Positions 46,622 through 59,843 of a stretch of DNA of 64,000 bases are shown piece after piece. Below the pieces are notes generated by a model that did no database searches, had not been told where the DNA came from, and saw nothing but the letters and a program-made list of their open reading frames with translations. Source of the stretch: Hevea brasiliensis (Eukaryota; Streptophyta; Magnoliopsida; Malpighiales; Euphorbiaceae); contig NC_079496.1 of the NCBI RefSeq assembly GCF_030052815.1, positions 68,933,652 through 68,997,651 of the forward strand, written 5' to 3'. Within the stretch, counting starts at the first letter, position 1. Every line of letters starts with the position of its first letter. Made by a program: the position numbers and the translations under genes.

Positions 46622-48729
46622 TGTTAGTAGTATGTCCTAGAGCATATCATTTAATATGTATCTTGTACATGTTTTTATTAATAAAAGGCATTTTCACTTT
46701 TCCGTTTGCAAAATATATTTATGTGTAATAGAAAATGTCTATTGATATTTTGTTAGAAATTCTATTCTTAAGTTGTTAAGAATATGAGTGATAGTATTTC
46801 TTGTACAAAATATCATAAATAGGTTCACAATCGAGGATACTTCACAATAAGGACATGAGTTATCCAAAAAGATTGCATTCATGTTTGTTCCCAAGTTATT
46901 TATATGAGATATAAATAAGATGGAATGGTGAGTCTCATGCCATATGACAAACATGATAGGCACTTATACATGATAAGTAGGTCGAACTAGTGATACTTAT
47001 GACAAGCACATGGAGTTTACTCTTGTAAATGTATTGTCATAAATCATATCAGTGCATATAATCTTTAGACCTGAGATAGCACAGTTATCTTGTATATAGG
47101 TGGTTTGAGTTTGATACTGCTTTCATACTTGTACTATGTATGGGTATATGGGCATGTGTTGGCTCCTACTAGTTATATATGGAGGTAGGTGTTGATTAAG
47201 ATGGAATCTGTTCCTCTAAGTAAATAGAGATAAAATCCTATGTTCATTTAATTGTTCTTGATGTTTCAAGTTCCTGGCCAGGACAAATAGATTTAATCAG
47301 AAAAGAGTTTCTGATGAGAAAATCTTTTTAATCAAGAACTGAAATTAAAAGAGAACATAATATTCATAGCAAATGGGGTTTGACATAAACCATGACTCCA
47401 GCTTGAATTGGGATTTTATAACAGAGAGATTCTAGTGCATGGTAACATATGATTATAGGTTCATTTAAGGTAAACCTTATTACTGATTGGGTGACCATGG
47501 CATGCTATGCTTGGTGTTAACCATGGTCTATGAGATGCATAAAATGATTTAGAGAAATCATTTATGGTAAGAAAGAGTTCTGATGATATTAAGAGTTGAT
47601 ATCATGCCTCATTGCCAATTAGTGATGAGCCTAGTAAGTCACACACATACACAAGTAATTACCAAATTAAATATGATTTAATTAATTAATTAAAAATTTT
47701 AATTGATTAATTAAATAGGTTTGGCTTGCAATTAGATTGCAAAGTCCCTAGCATGACTTGAAATCAAATCTAAATTATTAGATGTATAGTATAAGTTAAA
47801 TTTATATTTAAAGTGTTTAAATATGAATTTAATTAATGAGAAATTAATTAATAAAGATTAATTAATTGATTTATATTTGATATAAATTGATTAGAAGAAG
47901 AGAAATAATTATTTTGGGTTGAGAACTCAAAATTAAGACACAGGGGTATTTTAGTCATTTCATAGGGTGACATGTGGCACCATGTGATGGTGACACATGG
48001 CACTACACATAAGCTTGCCAAATTTCTTTTAATCATGTAAGATGTTTAAAATTAAGATTAAATATAGGTTTGACACTTGGCACAATGTGATTGGGTCAAT
48101 TAAACCTAGAACCAATCTGAAGGTGACATATGGCAAGGGTTTTAAGTGGTGACCTAGCTATATAAGTGTTGTTATGAAAAGAAAAAATAACAATTAGCTG
48201 CTGCCTCCATTGTGCTGCCACCCTTGAAGTCATTCTCTCTTCTTCTTTATCTCTCATCAATTCCAAGAGATTAGCAAATAATATCTTGAATTAAAAATAC
48301 TTGAAATTGTTTCTAATGTCCTGTTTACATCTTTAATCTCTTAAAAAGCAAAACTTGATTTTCTAATTAATATAAAAAGCTTTAGAAGCTGTTCAAGGGC
48401 TACCATAGGTGAACTTGGTGTGGACAAGCTAGAGGGACAACATCTGGTGTCCTAAAGACGCATCCCAAAGGTGCCAAACACACTGTAGTGCATCAAGAGG
48501 TTAGTGCACTTGTTCTTGATCTAATCTAGGGTTCTAAAATTAATCTGATTAATTCTAAAATCTTAAATGGCAAATACAGATCCAAAAACATATTAAAAGA
48601 GTTTTAATATGTTGTTTATCATTGAAATCAAATAGATAAAAATAAATCTTGCATGATGCATGTGACCCTAGGTGAAAATTTTTGAATTCAATGGTATAAA
48701 CTTGTGTTTTTCATGCTTCCGCTCCTTCA
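46622..48729 (+). repeat. 5' LTR of the complete Copia element
   Basis: 2108 bp, TGTTAGTAGTATG to CCGCTCCTTCA. Near 48045-48085 it keeps about 35 bp that the 3' LTR has lost. Confidence 0.95.
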
Positions 48730-48731
48730 AT

Positions 48732-48743
48732 TGGTATCAGAGC
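48732..48743 (+). promoter_or_regulatory. Copia tRNA-Met primer site
   Basis: TGGTATCAGAGC, two bases after the 5' LTR. Confidence 0.95.
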
Positions 48744-48989
48744 CACTATATTTGCCATTTAGATTGTTGATTATATGATTTAATTGTGTGTAATAATCAT
48801 AAGATGATAGATCCATTACTAGTTGCAAGAAAGGTGGCGGCTTGGGTGAAGAACACCATCATTGGTGCGCCATCTTTGGCCTTCATGGGTGGTGCAAGGT
48901 TTGGTTTTAAATTTTGCAATTGTTGTATGATCTAAGGCCTATCCTATGACTAATTAAAGTGTTTAATTAGTAGTTTTAATCACACAATT

Positions 48990-49300
48990 AAATTGTGATT
49001 CAGATCTGAATTTTAAAATTGTTTGAATGTGATTCAAATATGAATTTTTAAAGTTGTTTGTATCATATTTAAATATGAATTTTTAAAGTTGTTTGAATAA
49101 TATTCAAATCTGAATTTTTTAAAAATTGTTTGAATGTGATTCAAATATGAGTTTTAAAAATTGTTTGAATATGATTCAAATATGAATTTTTAAGGTTGTT
49201 TAAATATGATTCAAATCTGAATTTTGAAATTTGTTTAAATGTGATTCAAATCTAAATTTTTAAATTTGTTTGAATCATATTCAAATCTGGATTTTTAAGT
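48990..49300 (+). repeat. Leader minisatellite of the complete Copia element
   Basis: About nine imperfect units of about 34 bp around GTTTGAATGTGATTCAAAT. It is the counterpart of 33181-33525. The remaining leader (48744-48989 and 49301-50408) shows no ORF of note. Confidence 0.9.
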
Positions 49301-50060
49301 TGAATATGAGATATTCAATTCAATTTAAGTATGTATGTTTTATTTAATTGTCAAATAGTGATATGCATGATGGATGATCATGGACTATAAAAGACTAATG
49401 TGATTGGATTTATTTTTTTTATGTTTCTTTGGGATTGTAAATTAATTAATTTATTTTAATTTATTTTAGGCCTATATTATTAAGGTTGTAATAATTTTGG
49501 ATTGTAATTTCATTTATTTAAGTTCTTGTAAATTTGCCTTGGTATGCCAAGGATTACTATGTAATTAGTTGCAAAAAGATGAAGGAGGTCAAGAGCATTG
49601 GTGGGACCAGTGGGAGAAATTCAAGATCAAGTGTTGATTATGTACTCCTTCAACAACTCTTGTAATATGAATGAATGAAATGCACCTAGGAATGCCCTGA
49701 TTCAATTATTGGTGGCTCAGAATTGAATCCCTTAGAAAGTCCATGATCATACCATATTTACTGTTTATCCATGAATGCATGAGATGTATGTGAATGTATG
49801 CAAGTATGTGATATATGCATGCTAAATGGATAATGTGCAAAGTGAAGACCTTAATAGTAATTAGGATGACCATAAAATCTTCCAAACAAATGATTAAGTT
49901 GGAAATGCTATAATTAAAGTAATTATAACATGGGCCCTCCATTGAGGCAATTATTTTAAGAAATTTTAAATACATGCATAAGATGCAATTAATTTAAGAG
50001 ATTTTCTTAAGAATAATTGTTAAGCATGAGATGTTGTAAATATGTAAATGGTTTAGTGGC

Positions 50061-50272
50061 CAATATTGGATGTACCTGAAGATATTAAAATTATTTGCAT
50101 AATTACTGGCTTAATGGGATCAACTTAACTAATGCAAGATAAGTCAATAATGGATGTACCTGAAATTTTGAGCATTAGGGGCTAGCTAAAGGATTGAACC
50201 TCACATGAGATGTGATGGACAAGGAGTTGCTCACTTATAGTTTATTGTAATTCCAATAATGGATGTACCTGA
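50061..50272 (+). repeat. Three spaced 19-nt repeats before gag
   Basis: CAATAATGGATGTACCTGA at 50145-50163 and 50254-50272, and with one change at 50061-50079. The last is about 150 nt before the gag ATG. The same trio is found in the other Copia element. Confidence 0.88.
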
Positions 50273-50408
50273 GGATGATTAATAGAATTATAAGAATTCA
50301 ATCACCCACTAGAAATCCATCCAACTAGGATTTCCTTTTTTTACTTTGGAAGTGTAGGATTCACTAAGTTAGTGGGAGGACCAATTTGATTAAAATACCA
50401 TAATCATT

Positions 50409-51250
50409 TTGGTTAATTACATGAGCACAGAACAACCACCACCATCCAATATCCTTGCAAGCATACTTGATCACAATAGGTTGACAGGACCTAATCTGTC
50501 TAATTGGCTAAGAAATTTGAAACTTGTCCTGAACCTTGAACATATAGGATATGTTCTAGACTCAAATGTTCTTGGTCCCTTACCTCCAGAGGCCACTCTA
50601 GAGGAATATGAATCTTTGGACAAGTGGAAGGAGCATGATATGAGAGCCAAATGTTACATGCTTACTTCCATGAGTAATGAGTTACAGAAGCAGCATGAAA
50701 ACATGCAGAGTGCGAGTGAGAGTGAGATCCTCCTTCACCTACAAGAGTTGTATGGTGAGCACAGCAGGAATGCTAGGTATGAGATATCTAGACAGCTGTT
50801 CTGCATGAGGATGTCTGAGGGACAAAATGTTGGGGATCATGTCCACAAGATGATTCGGCTGATTGAGCAATTGGAACATCTTGACTTCAACATGGATTTC
50901 CAACTGTAGACGGATTTGATCCTTCAGTCCCCTCCTGAGTCTTTTGGGAATTTTGTGACAAATTTCCATATGACTAAACAGGAATGCACCTTGGCTGGTT
51001 TACTCAACATGCTAGTTATTTCCCAAAAGAATATGCTGAGCAATAAAGAAAAAGAGGTAGCTTTGATTGCATCTTCTTCTACTGGAAAGTCCAATAAGAA
51101 GAAGGGCAATAAGAAAAAGAAACCTCAAATTCCTGGTCCTTCAAAGAAATAGCTAAACAGAAAGGGAAGACTAAAGCTGATGGAGGCAAAGGAAAGTATT
51201 TCCACTGCTAGAAGGATGGGCCCTGGAAAAGGAACTGCCCAGAGTATCTT
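50409..51250 (+). pseudogene. Copia gag with zinc knuckle
   Basis: Opens at 50409; the ATG that matches the start of the sister gag is slightly downstream (MSTEQPPPSNI). A UBN2-like gag follows: LNLEHIGYVLDSN, LLHLQELYGEHSRNARYEIS, MRMSEGQNVGDHVHKMI. In-frame TAG at 50907. The Lys-rich C-terminus leads to a knuckle (YFHC near 51200, WKRNC near 51232) damaged by TAG at 51209 and by loss of the first Cys. Two of the stops stand where the sister copy or the motif has a CAG codon. Confidence 0.9.
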
Positions 51251-51252
51251 GC

Positions 51253-54200
51253 TTCTCTGAGGGACAAGAAGGATAAACCTTCAGAAGGTATGTCCATATC
51301 TTGTTATTTAGATTCTGATGATACTCATAGTTCATCTACAGCTTGGATTTTAGATACTGGTGCCAGTTCTCACATTTCTCATGATATGCAGGAACTAACA
51401 AATAGTAGCAGCTTGTGTTCTCGAGATGTTAGAGTCCGGATTGGCAATGGCTCAATTGTTAAAGCTTTAGCCATAGGATTTAAATCTTTTTACATGTTTG
51501 GACATGATTTGTGTTTGGATAATATTTTATATGTACCTGATGCTTTTAAGAACATCATTTCTATATCTAGTTTGACTAGAAATGGCTATGAATTTCAGTT
51601 CATAGATGATGTTTGCAATATTTATTTTGGAAATAAATATGTTAGTTCGGGTTATATGAATAATGGTCTTTATTATTTGGATAATAATGACAAACAAAAA
51701 ATGAATGCAAGTGATCTAAATGAATGCAATGCCATGGTGAAAACCAACTCAAGTTCAAAATATATTTGGCACTAAAGGTTATGTCATGTTGCAGAAGATA
51801 GGATTGCAAAACTGGAGAAAATGGGAATTCTATCCTCATTGGCTCTGAGCCTACTCCAACTTGTGAATCTTGCCTTTAGGGCAAAATGACTAGATCACCT
51901 TTTGTTGGACAAGGGCTAAGGGCTGAAAATATTTTGGAGCTAATATATAGCGATGTATGTGGTCCATTTAAGGAAATGGCTAGAGGCAGTTTTCATTATT
52001 TTATTACCTTTACTGATGATAAATCAAGGTTTGGGTATTTGTATTTGATGAAATATAAACATGAATCCTTTGAAAAGTTCAAAGAATTTAAATATGAGGT
52101 AGAAAATCAAATAGGAAAGAGTATTAAAGCTCTTCGATCAGATCATGGAGGTGAATATTTGAGTACTAAATTTGATGAATACTTAAGAGAGCATGGCATT
52201 GTTTCCTAGCTGACTCCTCCAGGAACACCATAGTTGAATGGTGTATCTGAAAGGAGAAATTGTACCCTATTGGATATTGTACGTAGTATGATGAGCTATA
52301 CTGATATGCCAATCTCCTTTTGGGGATTTGCATTAGAATCAGCTTTGTATATTCTGAATAGGATTCCATCAAAATCAGTTTCTTCCACACCTTATGAGAT
52401 ATGGCATGGAAGAAAACCAAGACTTAAGCATGTTAAGATTTGGGATTGTCTAGCTTATATCAAAAAGCTGAAGACTGATAAATTGGAAACCAGATCAGAA
52501 AAGGGTCGATTTGTTGGATATCCAAAAGATAGTTTTGGATATTATTTTTATTTGCCTACATCACAAAAGGTTATGGTAAGTAGAGATGCCACATTTCTTG
52601 AACAACAGTTTGTTCAAAAAGGAGGCAAAGGAAGGCAAATAGAGTTAGAATTGGAGAATTCTGACCAACCAACAGATCAGATGGATATAGATCCATCTAG
52701 TCAACCTACACCCATTGATAAAACATCTACAACCATTCCTCGTAGAACAACCAGGGTATCTCACCCACCAGTGAGATATGGTTTCCTTCATGAAGAAGAA
52801 CAAGAGTTGTCTACTCATGAAGAAGTACACCATGGAGATGATCCACTTACCTATGAAGAAACTATATCAGATATAGACTCTTCAAAATGGATTGATGCTA
52901 TGAAATCCGAGATTGATTCCATGTATAAGAATCAAGTTTGGGATCTTGTTGACCCACCTGAAGGTATTGTACCTATAAGGAACAAATGGGTTTTCAAGAA
53001 GAAAATTGGTTCTGATGGAAAGGTAGAGACCTATAAGGCAAGGTTAGTAGCGAAAGGGTTTCGCCAAAGGCAAGGAATCGACTATGAGGAGACTTTCTTG
53101 CCTGTTGCCATGCTTAAATCAATTAGGATTCTATTAGCGATAGATGCATACTATGATTATGAGATTTGGCAGATGGATGTCAAAACAGCTTTCCTCAATG
53201 GATACATTGAAGAAAACATTTTCATGGAACAACCTAGGGGTTTTGAATCCCAAGATGGTTGCAAGGTATGCAAGCTAAAGCGATCCAATTATGGGTTGAA
53301 GTAAGCTTTGAGTAGTTGAAATATCCGTTTTGATGAAGCCATTAAGTCATTTGGTTTTATCAAAAATAAGAATGAGCCATGTGTATATAAGAAGGTTAGT
53401 GACAGTGCTATCACTTTCCTTGTCTTATATGCGGATGACATACTGTTGATGGGTAATGACACAGGTATGTTGACAACTGTAAAGGTATGGTTGTCAAATA
53501 CATTCTCCATGAAAGACTTAGGGGAGACAACCTACATTCTTGGGATTCGCATCTATAGAGATAGGGCAAAAAGAATAATTGGTTTATCCCAAAGTCTATA
53601 CTTGGAAAATGTGTTAAAGAAGTTTAACATGCTTGATTCCAAGAGAGGATTGTTACTAGTGAGACATGGTATCCACCTTTCTAAAGAGATGTCTCCAAAG
53701 ACACCTAAAGAAAGAGATAAAATGGCCAGGATTCCATATGCTTCGACTATTGAAAGTTTAATGTATGCAATATTGTGTACTAGGTCGGATATCACATATG
53801 CTGTTAGTTTGACTAGCAGGTATCAATCCAATCCAGGTTTGGAACACTGGATAGCTGTCAAGAATATCCTTAAGTACTTGAGAAGAACTAAGGATTTATT
53901 CTTGATCTATGGAGGTGGAGACTTGCAATTGGATGGTTATACTGATTCTGATTTTCAATCAGATATCGATGATAGAAAGTCTACCTCTGGGTATGTGTTC
54001 ATTTGTAATGGAGGTGCAGTCAGTTGGAAGAGTTCCAAACAGTGCACGACTGTAGATTCCACTATCGAGGCTGAGTATATTACTGCATCAGACACTGCAA
54101 AGGAAGCTGTTTGGATAAAGAAGTTCGTGATAGAACTTGCAGTAGTTCCTTCCATTAAGTCAACAGTTCCACTACACTGTGATAATAATGGAGCAGTCAT

Positions 54201-54415
54201 ACAGGCTAAGGAACCCTAGTCTCACCAGAAATCCAAACACATAGAAAGGCGCTACCACATTATCAGAAAAATAGTTGGATGAGGCGATGTAGCCATGCAG
54301 AAAATAGCATCAGCTAAAAATCCAGCTGATCCTTTCACTAAGCCTATGTCACAGACTCAGCTAGACCGACATCTTGAGAAAATGGGTCTAAGATATTGTA
54401 ATGAATGGCTCTAGT
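51253..54415 (+). pseudogene. Copia protease, integrase, RT and RNase H
   Basis: Protease with the DTGASSH active site near 51356 (frame 51290-51775), then KYIWH and the integrase in another frame after a G deletion near 51841 relative to the sister copy. DDE motifs: YSDVCGPF, DDKSRFGYLYL, NGVSERRN. RT: WVFKKKIGSDGKVETYKARL, WQMDVKTAFLNGYIEE, then stops at 53302 and nearby, then 53446-54219 with SLYLENVLKKFN. The catalytic box reads YADD at 53428-53439 (Val in the sister). RNase H: YTDSDFQSD, STIEAEYITASDTAKEAVW, HCDNNGA. TAG stops at 51877, 52207 and 52231 face CAG in the sister. RNase H decays after 54219. A purine-rich tract (GCTAGTGGGAAAT) precedes the 3' LTR. Confidence 0.93.
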
Positions 54416-54428
54416 GCTAGTGGGAAAT

Positions 54429-56507
54429 TATTAGTAGTATGCCCTGGAGCATATCATTTAGTATGTATCTTGTACATGTTTTTATTAATAAAAGGCATTT
54501 TCACTTTTCCATTACATAATATATTTATGTGTAATAGAAAAGGTCCATTGATAATTTTTTAGAAATTCTATTCTTAAGTTGTTAAGAATATGAGTGACAG
54601 TATTTCTAGTACCAAGTATCATAAATAGGCTCACAATCGAGGATACTTCACATTAAGGACATGACTTATCCAGAAAGATTGTATTCATATTTGTTCTCAA
54701 GTTATTTATATGAGATATAAATAAGATGGAATGGTGAGTCTCATGCCATATGACAAATATGATAGGCACTTATACATGATAAGTAGGTCGAACCAGTGAC
54801 ACTTATGACAAGCACATAGATTTTACTGTTGTCAATGTATTGCCATAAATCATATCAGTGCATATAATCTTTAGACCTGAGATATCACAGTTATCTTGTA
54901 TATAGGTGGTTTGAGTTTGATACTGCTTTCATACTTGTACTATGTTTGGGTATATGGGCATGTGTTGGCTCCTACTAGTTATATATGGAGGTAGGTGTTG
55001 ATCAAGATGGAATCTATTCCTCTAAGTAAATAGAGATAAAAATCCTATGTTCATTTAATTGTTCTTGATGTTTCAAGTTCCTGGCCAGGACAGATAGATT
55101 TAATCAGAAAAGAGTTTTTGATGAGAAAATCTTTTTAATCAAGAACTGGAATTAAAAGAGAACATAATATTCATAGCAAATGGGGTTTGACATTAACCAT
55201 GACTCCAGCTTGAATTGGGATTTTGTAACAGGGAGATTCTAGTGCACGGTAACATATGATTATAGGTTCATTTAAGGTAAACCTTATTACTGATTGGGTG
55301 ACCATGGCATGCTATGCTAGGTGTTAACCATGGTCTATGAGGTGCATAAAATGTTTTAGAGAAATCATTTATGGTAAGAAAGAGTTCTGATGATATTAAG
55401 AGTTGATATCATGCCTCATTGCCAATTAGTGATGAGCCTAGTAAGTCACATACATACACAAGTAATCACCAAATTAAATATGATTTAATTAATTAATTAA
55501 AGAATTTAATTGATTAATTAAATAGGTTTGGTTTGCAATTAGATTACAAAGTCTCTAGCATGACTTGAAACCAAATCTAGATTATTGGATGTATAGTATA
55601 AGTTAAATTTATATTTAAAGTTTTTAAATATGAATTTAATTAATGAGAACTTAATTAATAGAGATTAATTAATTGATTTATATTTGATATAAATTGATTA
55701 GAAGAAGAAAAATAATTATTTTGGGTTGAGAACTCAAAATTAAGACACAGGGGCATTTTGGCCATTTCACAGGGTGACTTGTAGCACCATGTGATGGTGA
55801 CACATGGCACTGCACATAAGCTTGCCAAATGTCTTTTAATCATGTAAGACATTTGGCACAATGTGATTGGGTCAATTAAACCTAGAACCAATCAGAAGGT
55901 GACATGTGGCAAGGGTTTTAAGTGGTGACCTAGATATATAAGTGTTGTTATGAAAAGAAAAAATAACAATCAGTTGCTGCCTCCTTTGTACTGCCACCCT
56001 TGAAGCTCTCATTCTCTCTTCTTCTTCATCTCTCATCAATTCCAAGAGATTAGCAAACAATCTCTTGAATTAAAATTACTAGAAATTGCTTCTAGTGTCC
56101 TGTTTTCATCTTTAATCTTTTAAAAGGCAAAACTTGATTTTCTAATTAATAGAAAAGCTTTAGAAGTTGTTCAAGTGCTTCAATAGGTGAACTTGGTGTG
56201 GACAAGCTAGAGGGACAACATCTGGTGTCTTAAAGACGCATCCCAAAGGTGCCAAACACAATGCAGTGCATCAAGAGGTTAGTGCACATGTTCTTGATCT
56301 AATCTAGGATTCTAAAATTAATCTGATTAATTCTAAAATCTTAAATGGCAAATACAGATCCAAAAATATATTAAAAGAGTTTTAATATGTTGTTTATCAT
56401 TGAAATCAAATAGATAAAAATAAATCTTGCATGATGCATGTGACCCTAGGTGAAAATTTTTAAATTCAATGGTATAAACTTGTGTTTTTCATGCTTCCGC
56501 TCCTTCA
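54429..56507 (+). repeat. 3' LTR of the complete Copia element
   Basis: 2079 bp. Its first dinucleotide is TA instead of TG (TATTAGTAG against TGTTAGTAG), a single transition at the terminus. Shorter than its partner mainly by one deletion near 55850. Confidence 0.93.
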
Positions 56508-57123
56508 GCGCGATGGATTGTTTCCTTTGCACAAGTATTGAAGCTAAAACCCAGTGAACATTAGACTTGGATTTTTGGAGTCCGAATCTGTGGAAGTGTC
56601 AGAAGTGTTCAAGGTTGTCACCTCCTCAGCAATGCATGTAGATATAGCTTGCAAAAGTCATATTATGTATTTTGTGCATTATAATTAGTTATTATATTGA
56701 TATGTAAATTATGGAATTGTAATTAATTTGTTTATCATGTAAATTATGAATTTATATAATTAGTGTGTAAATCATGTATCTTAATGAAGTTTGAAAATTT
56801 TCATATATAAATTAAGCAAGAATGGATTTGTACAAATGAGTATGGAATTGAATTTCATAATGATGTTTAAAATAATGAGATGATTATGGTAAATATGAAT
56901 TGAAATATTGTTGAGATTTTTAAATAGGTAAATAGCAAGACACGCCAAACAGTAATATAATAGGGGAAACTCCGTTAGTTTCTCCTTTAGAAATATAATT
57001 TATTTTTAAAATATAACGAGTTCAAAATTATTAAAGGGATGAATTAAGATAAGATAGGGTACTCCGGCACCGAGTGTGACATGCCTCGCTTGGCTACACT
57101 GTAGACAGGTGTGGGGTGTTACA
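56508..57123 (+). repeat. Family-B LTR 2, right part
   Basis: Resumes the LTR after the GCGCG duplication and ends GTGTGGGGTGTTACA. It contains CTTGGCTACACTGTAGAC near 57088, which marks the last 40 bp of this LTR family. Confidence 0.8.
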
Positions 57124-59715
57124 AAGACATTTAGCAACCCTAGACCCATGGGAAACCCTGTGAAATAATTTTTGGGACTCCAGTGAAGAGTTATTGAGCC
57201 TTAGATGACAATAGAATGTCAAGAAAATGTTAAGAAAATTTTCTAAATCGGTAAAGATAATTTTCGCTCAACAGGCTAAACGAAGGGCATTTTGGTCATT
57301 TCACTTTCAGAGATGATTTTTTACCAACTTGTCCATTTAAGTGAGTGAGGTTAGTGTCCTAAAATATGAATAAATATTGCTAAAAATTTAATTAAAAATG
57401 AGTAGAGAAAACAAGAAAACAAAATGAAATAAAATGATAATTATGACATAAGCCTTTATGCTAGGATGATGTAATTAAAAATTTAGTTGCCTTATTCCCT
57501 TTCTTCAGCTAGCTGAGACCCCTCCCACACATACCTCCATTGATTTCCTTCATCAAGCTTTCAAAGTCTTAAATTTTCACTATAAAACCCCTAATTTACT
57601 TAATCAAAACTTGATATCTCACCTTGGGAAAGAGTTTGGCTACCAAGAAAAGCCAAGAAAGTGAAGAATTGGGGAGTTGGAAATCTGGCTTCAAGAGGTT
57701 AGTGCCAATTCTCTTATCTCTCTCTTTATATTCAATGTTAAAATCATGAATTAAGTGACAAAATTGTGGAAATTGAACAAAAATATGCATGTTAGGGCAC
57801 CCCTTGATTTTTGGCAGCCATGGTAGAGAGAAGAGTTAAGGTGTTTAATTCAATTTAAACTTGAATTCTAGTTTAATTATGAGCATAAATATGAAGTAAG
57901 AAGTGAATTGCATGTGTTATGTGCAATTGGGAATATGTGGTTAGGGTTTTGAACCTAAAATTGGGAGTTTGTGGAATTGATGATGGATTTATGTTCTAAT
58001 GGTTAATTAGTGACCATTTGATAAATTTTGACCATAAAATAAAGTTTATTGTGGCATTGGATTGTGAATTAGTATGCTACCTCTTTGTACTAAAAATCCT
58101 AGACTTGAGTACAGTGTGTTTGGGCAGCTATAAAATTACTTGTGTAACTTCAATTGGTGTAAGGCCAATTGAAGGTGAAACTAAAGACATAGTACCACAT
58201 TTTTTATGAAGAGACCCTGCTTAGAAAACCAACTTAAGGTGACCTAAAATTTGCCTAAATCTGGGTGACTACAATTATGGACCTGGAAAAAGACCAAATG
58301 AACAGTGTTTATTCAAATGGCCATAACTTTGTGTAGAGAGGTCCAAATGACCTGATTTTTGAACTCATGAAAATCTTAGACAATCTAGAACAACTTTGAA
58401 TGAGGAATAGAAACCCAAATTCTGACCATAGCTCATTGAAATTGCTAGCCAAATTTAGGACACTAAAACTGCCAGAACCAATTTTGCCAAGAAAATCTGG
58501 GAATGTACCAATCCGGCTAGTTTTGGTAAAAATGCTATAACTTGAGCTAAAAAACACCAAATAGAGAGATTCAAAAAGAGAATTAAAGAAGACAAATTAA
58601 GGAACAACTTTTATGAAGAAAGTTTAGCCAAATTCTCACTGTAGATTGGTCTAATAGAATAGTAAACCAAAGTGACCAATTTTGAAATTTTGAAATAACT
58701 TCCAATGAGCTTTAAATTGAAATTGGCAACCAATACCAATATATGTAAAACCCAAAATGTGGTATTTTAGTGCAATTAGAACTTGCCTACCTATTAATAT
58801 GAAAAAGTCAACATTTTTGTATGAATAGTAAGGTAAATAGGAACCACCAAACCTCAAATGTAAAGAATTAAACAATTAACTTTGTAATATGCCCTCATAA
58901 GACTAGTATGATTGGTTTGGATAAGTTGGCATGCCAATAGGGTTTCGATAGCAGTACTGCATATGGCTTCATGCCATTTTGTGATTTATGGCATATAGTG
59001 CCATTTTGTGATATTGTGGCTTTTTTATTCTCTTGATATACTTGGCTATGCGCCCGATGATTATTATGTCTTGTTAGCTATTCTATTGCATACCTTGCAG
59101 ACACTATGTGACCAATGGTGTGACGGCCTGAGGTACTTGGTACCCAGTGCCAGTTTACCCATTTATCCAGTCTAATCACTAGTATAGGTTACTTAGGCAA
59201 CCAAAATAAGTCTTAATATCTTATAACCAAATAATGAACATTAAAAAAACTAAAATTAATAATATTACGAATAATTAAAGTTTCACTACATCTGCAGTGC
59301 ACTTTGGTAGGACCCACTGGGCTTGTTAGCAGTTTTTGTATTTTGTAGTTAGGTATTCATTCTGTATTGTAAATGATGAACTTTTTGTAATTATTGTAAC
59401 TTATGTAAATAAATTGTAAATGAATATTTTGTTTATATATGAGTAGCAGTTTATTTATTTATGATGAATGAAAATTTATGAGATTGTGACTTTCATTATT
59501 TGAGATTTTATTGTTGAAAATTTTAACAGGTGGAAATGGACAAATTACTAATAAATTAGGGAAAATTTCGTTTGTTCTTCGATAAATAAATTAGACTTAA
59601 TTTGATAAAATTAAATGCAATTATTAGGAAATGCTATAAGATAAATTAAGACGTTCCGGTATCGAGTGTGGCATGCCTCACTCGGCTACACTATAGACGG
59701 GTAAGAGGTATCACA
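57124..59715 (+). repeat. Family-B LTR 3 (5' LTR of the right-hand Gypsy)
   Basis: Lacks roughly the first 240 bp of the LTR (compare 62781 onwards), and otherwise runs through the same landmarks to AGAGGTATCACA just before a primer site. Non-coding. Confidence 0.83.
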
Positions 59716-59720
59716 TTTAG

Positions 59721-59732
59721 TGGTATCAGAGC
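59721..59732 (+). promoter_or_regulatory. Gypsy tRNA-Met primer site
   Basis: TGGTATCAGAGC five bases after the LTR edge at 59715. Confidence 0.93.
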
Positions 59733-59843
59733 ATGATTTAGGCATTTATGGGTTTAGATAGAGTACATATCATGCATTGCATTTGTAATAATTGAGGTGA
59801 AACTAATGTAGATCTGTTTGTTTTTAGTTATTTTGGTTAGGAT

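Larger units (their letters stand above)
46622..56507 (+). mobile_element. Complete Ty1/Copia element
   Basis: 9886 bp, plus strand. 5' LTR 46622-48729, primer site, leader repeats, gag, protease, integrase, RT, RNase H, 3' LTR 54429-56507, flanked by GCGCG. It has all domains in Copia order (protease-integrase-RT-RNase H) but many stops and two frameshifts, so it is structurally complete and coding-defective. It is the sister of the minus-strand element at 27157-35888. Confidence 0.95.
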
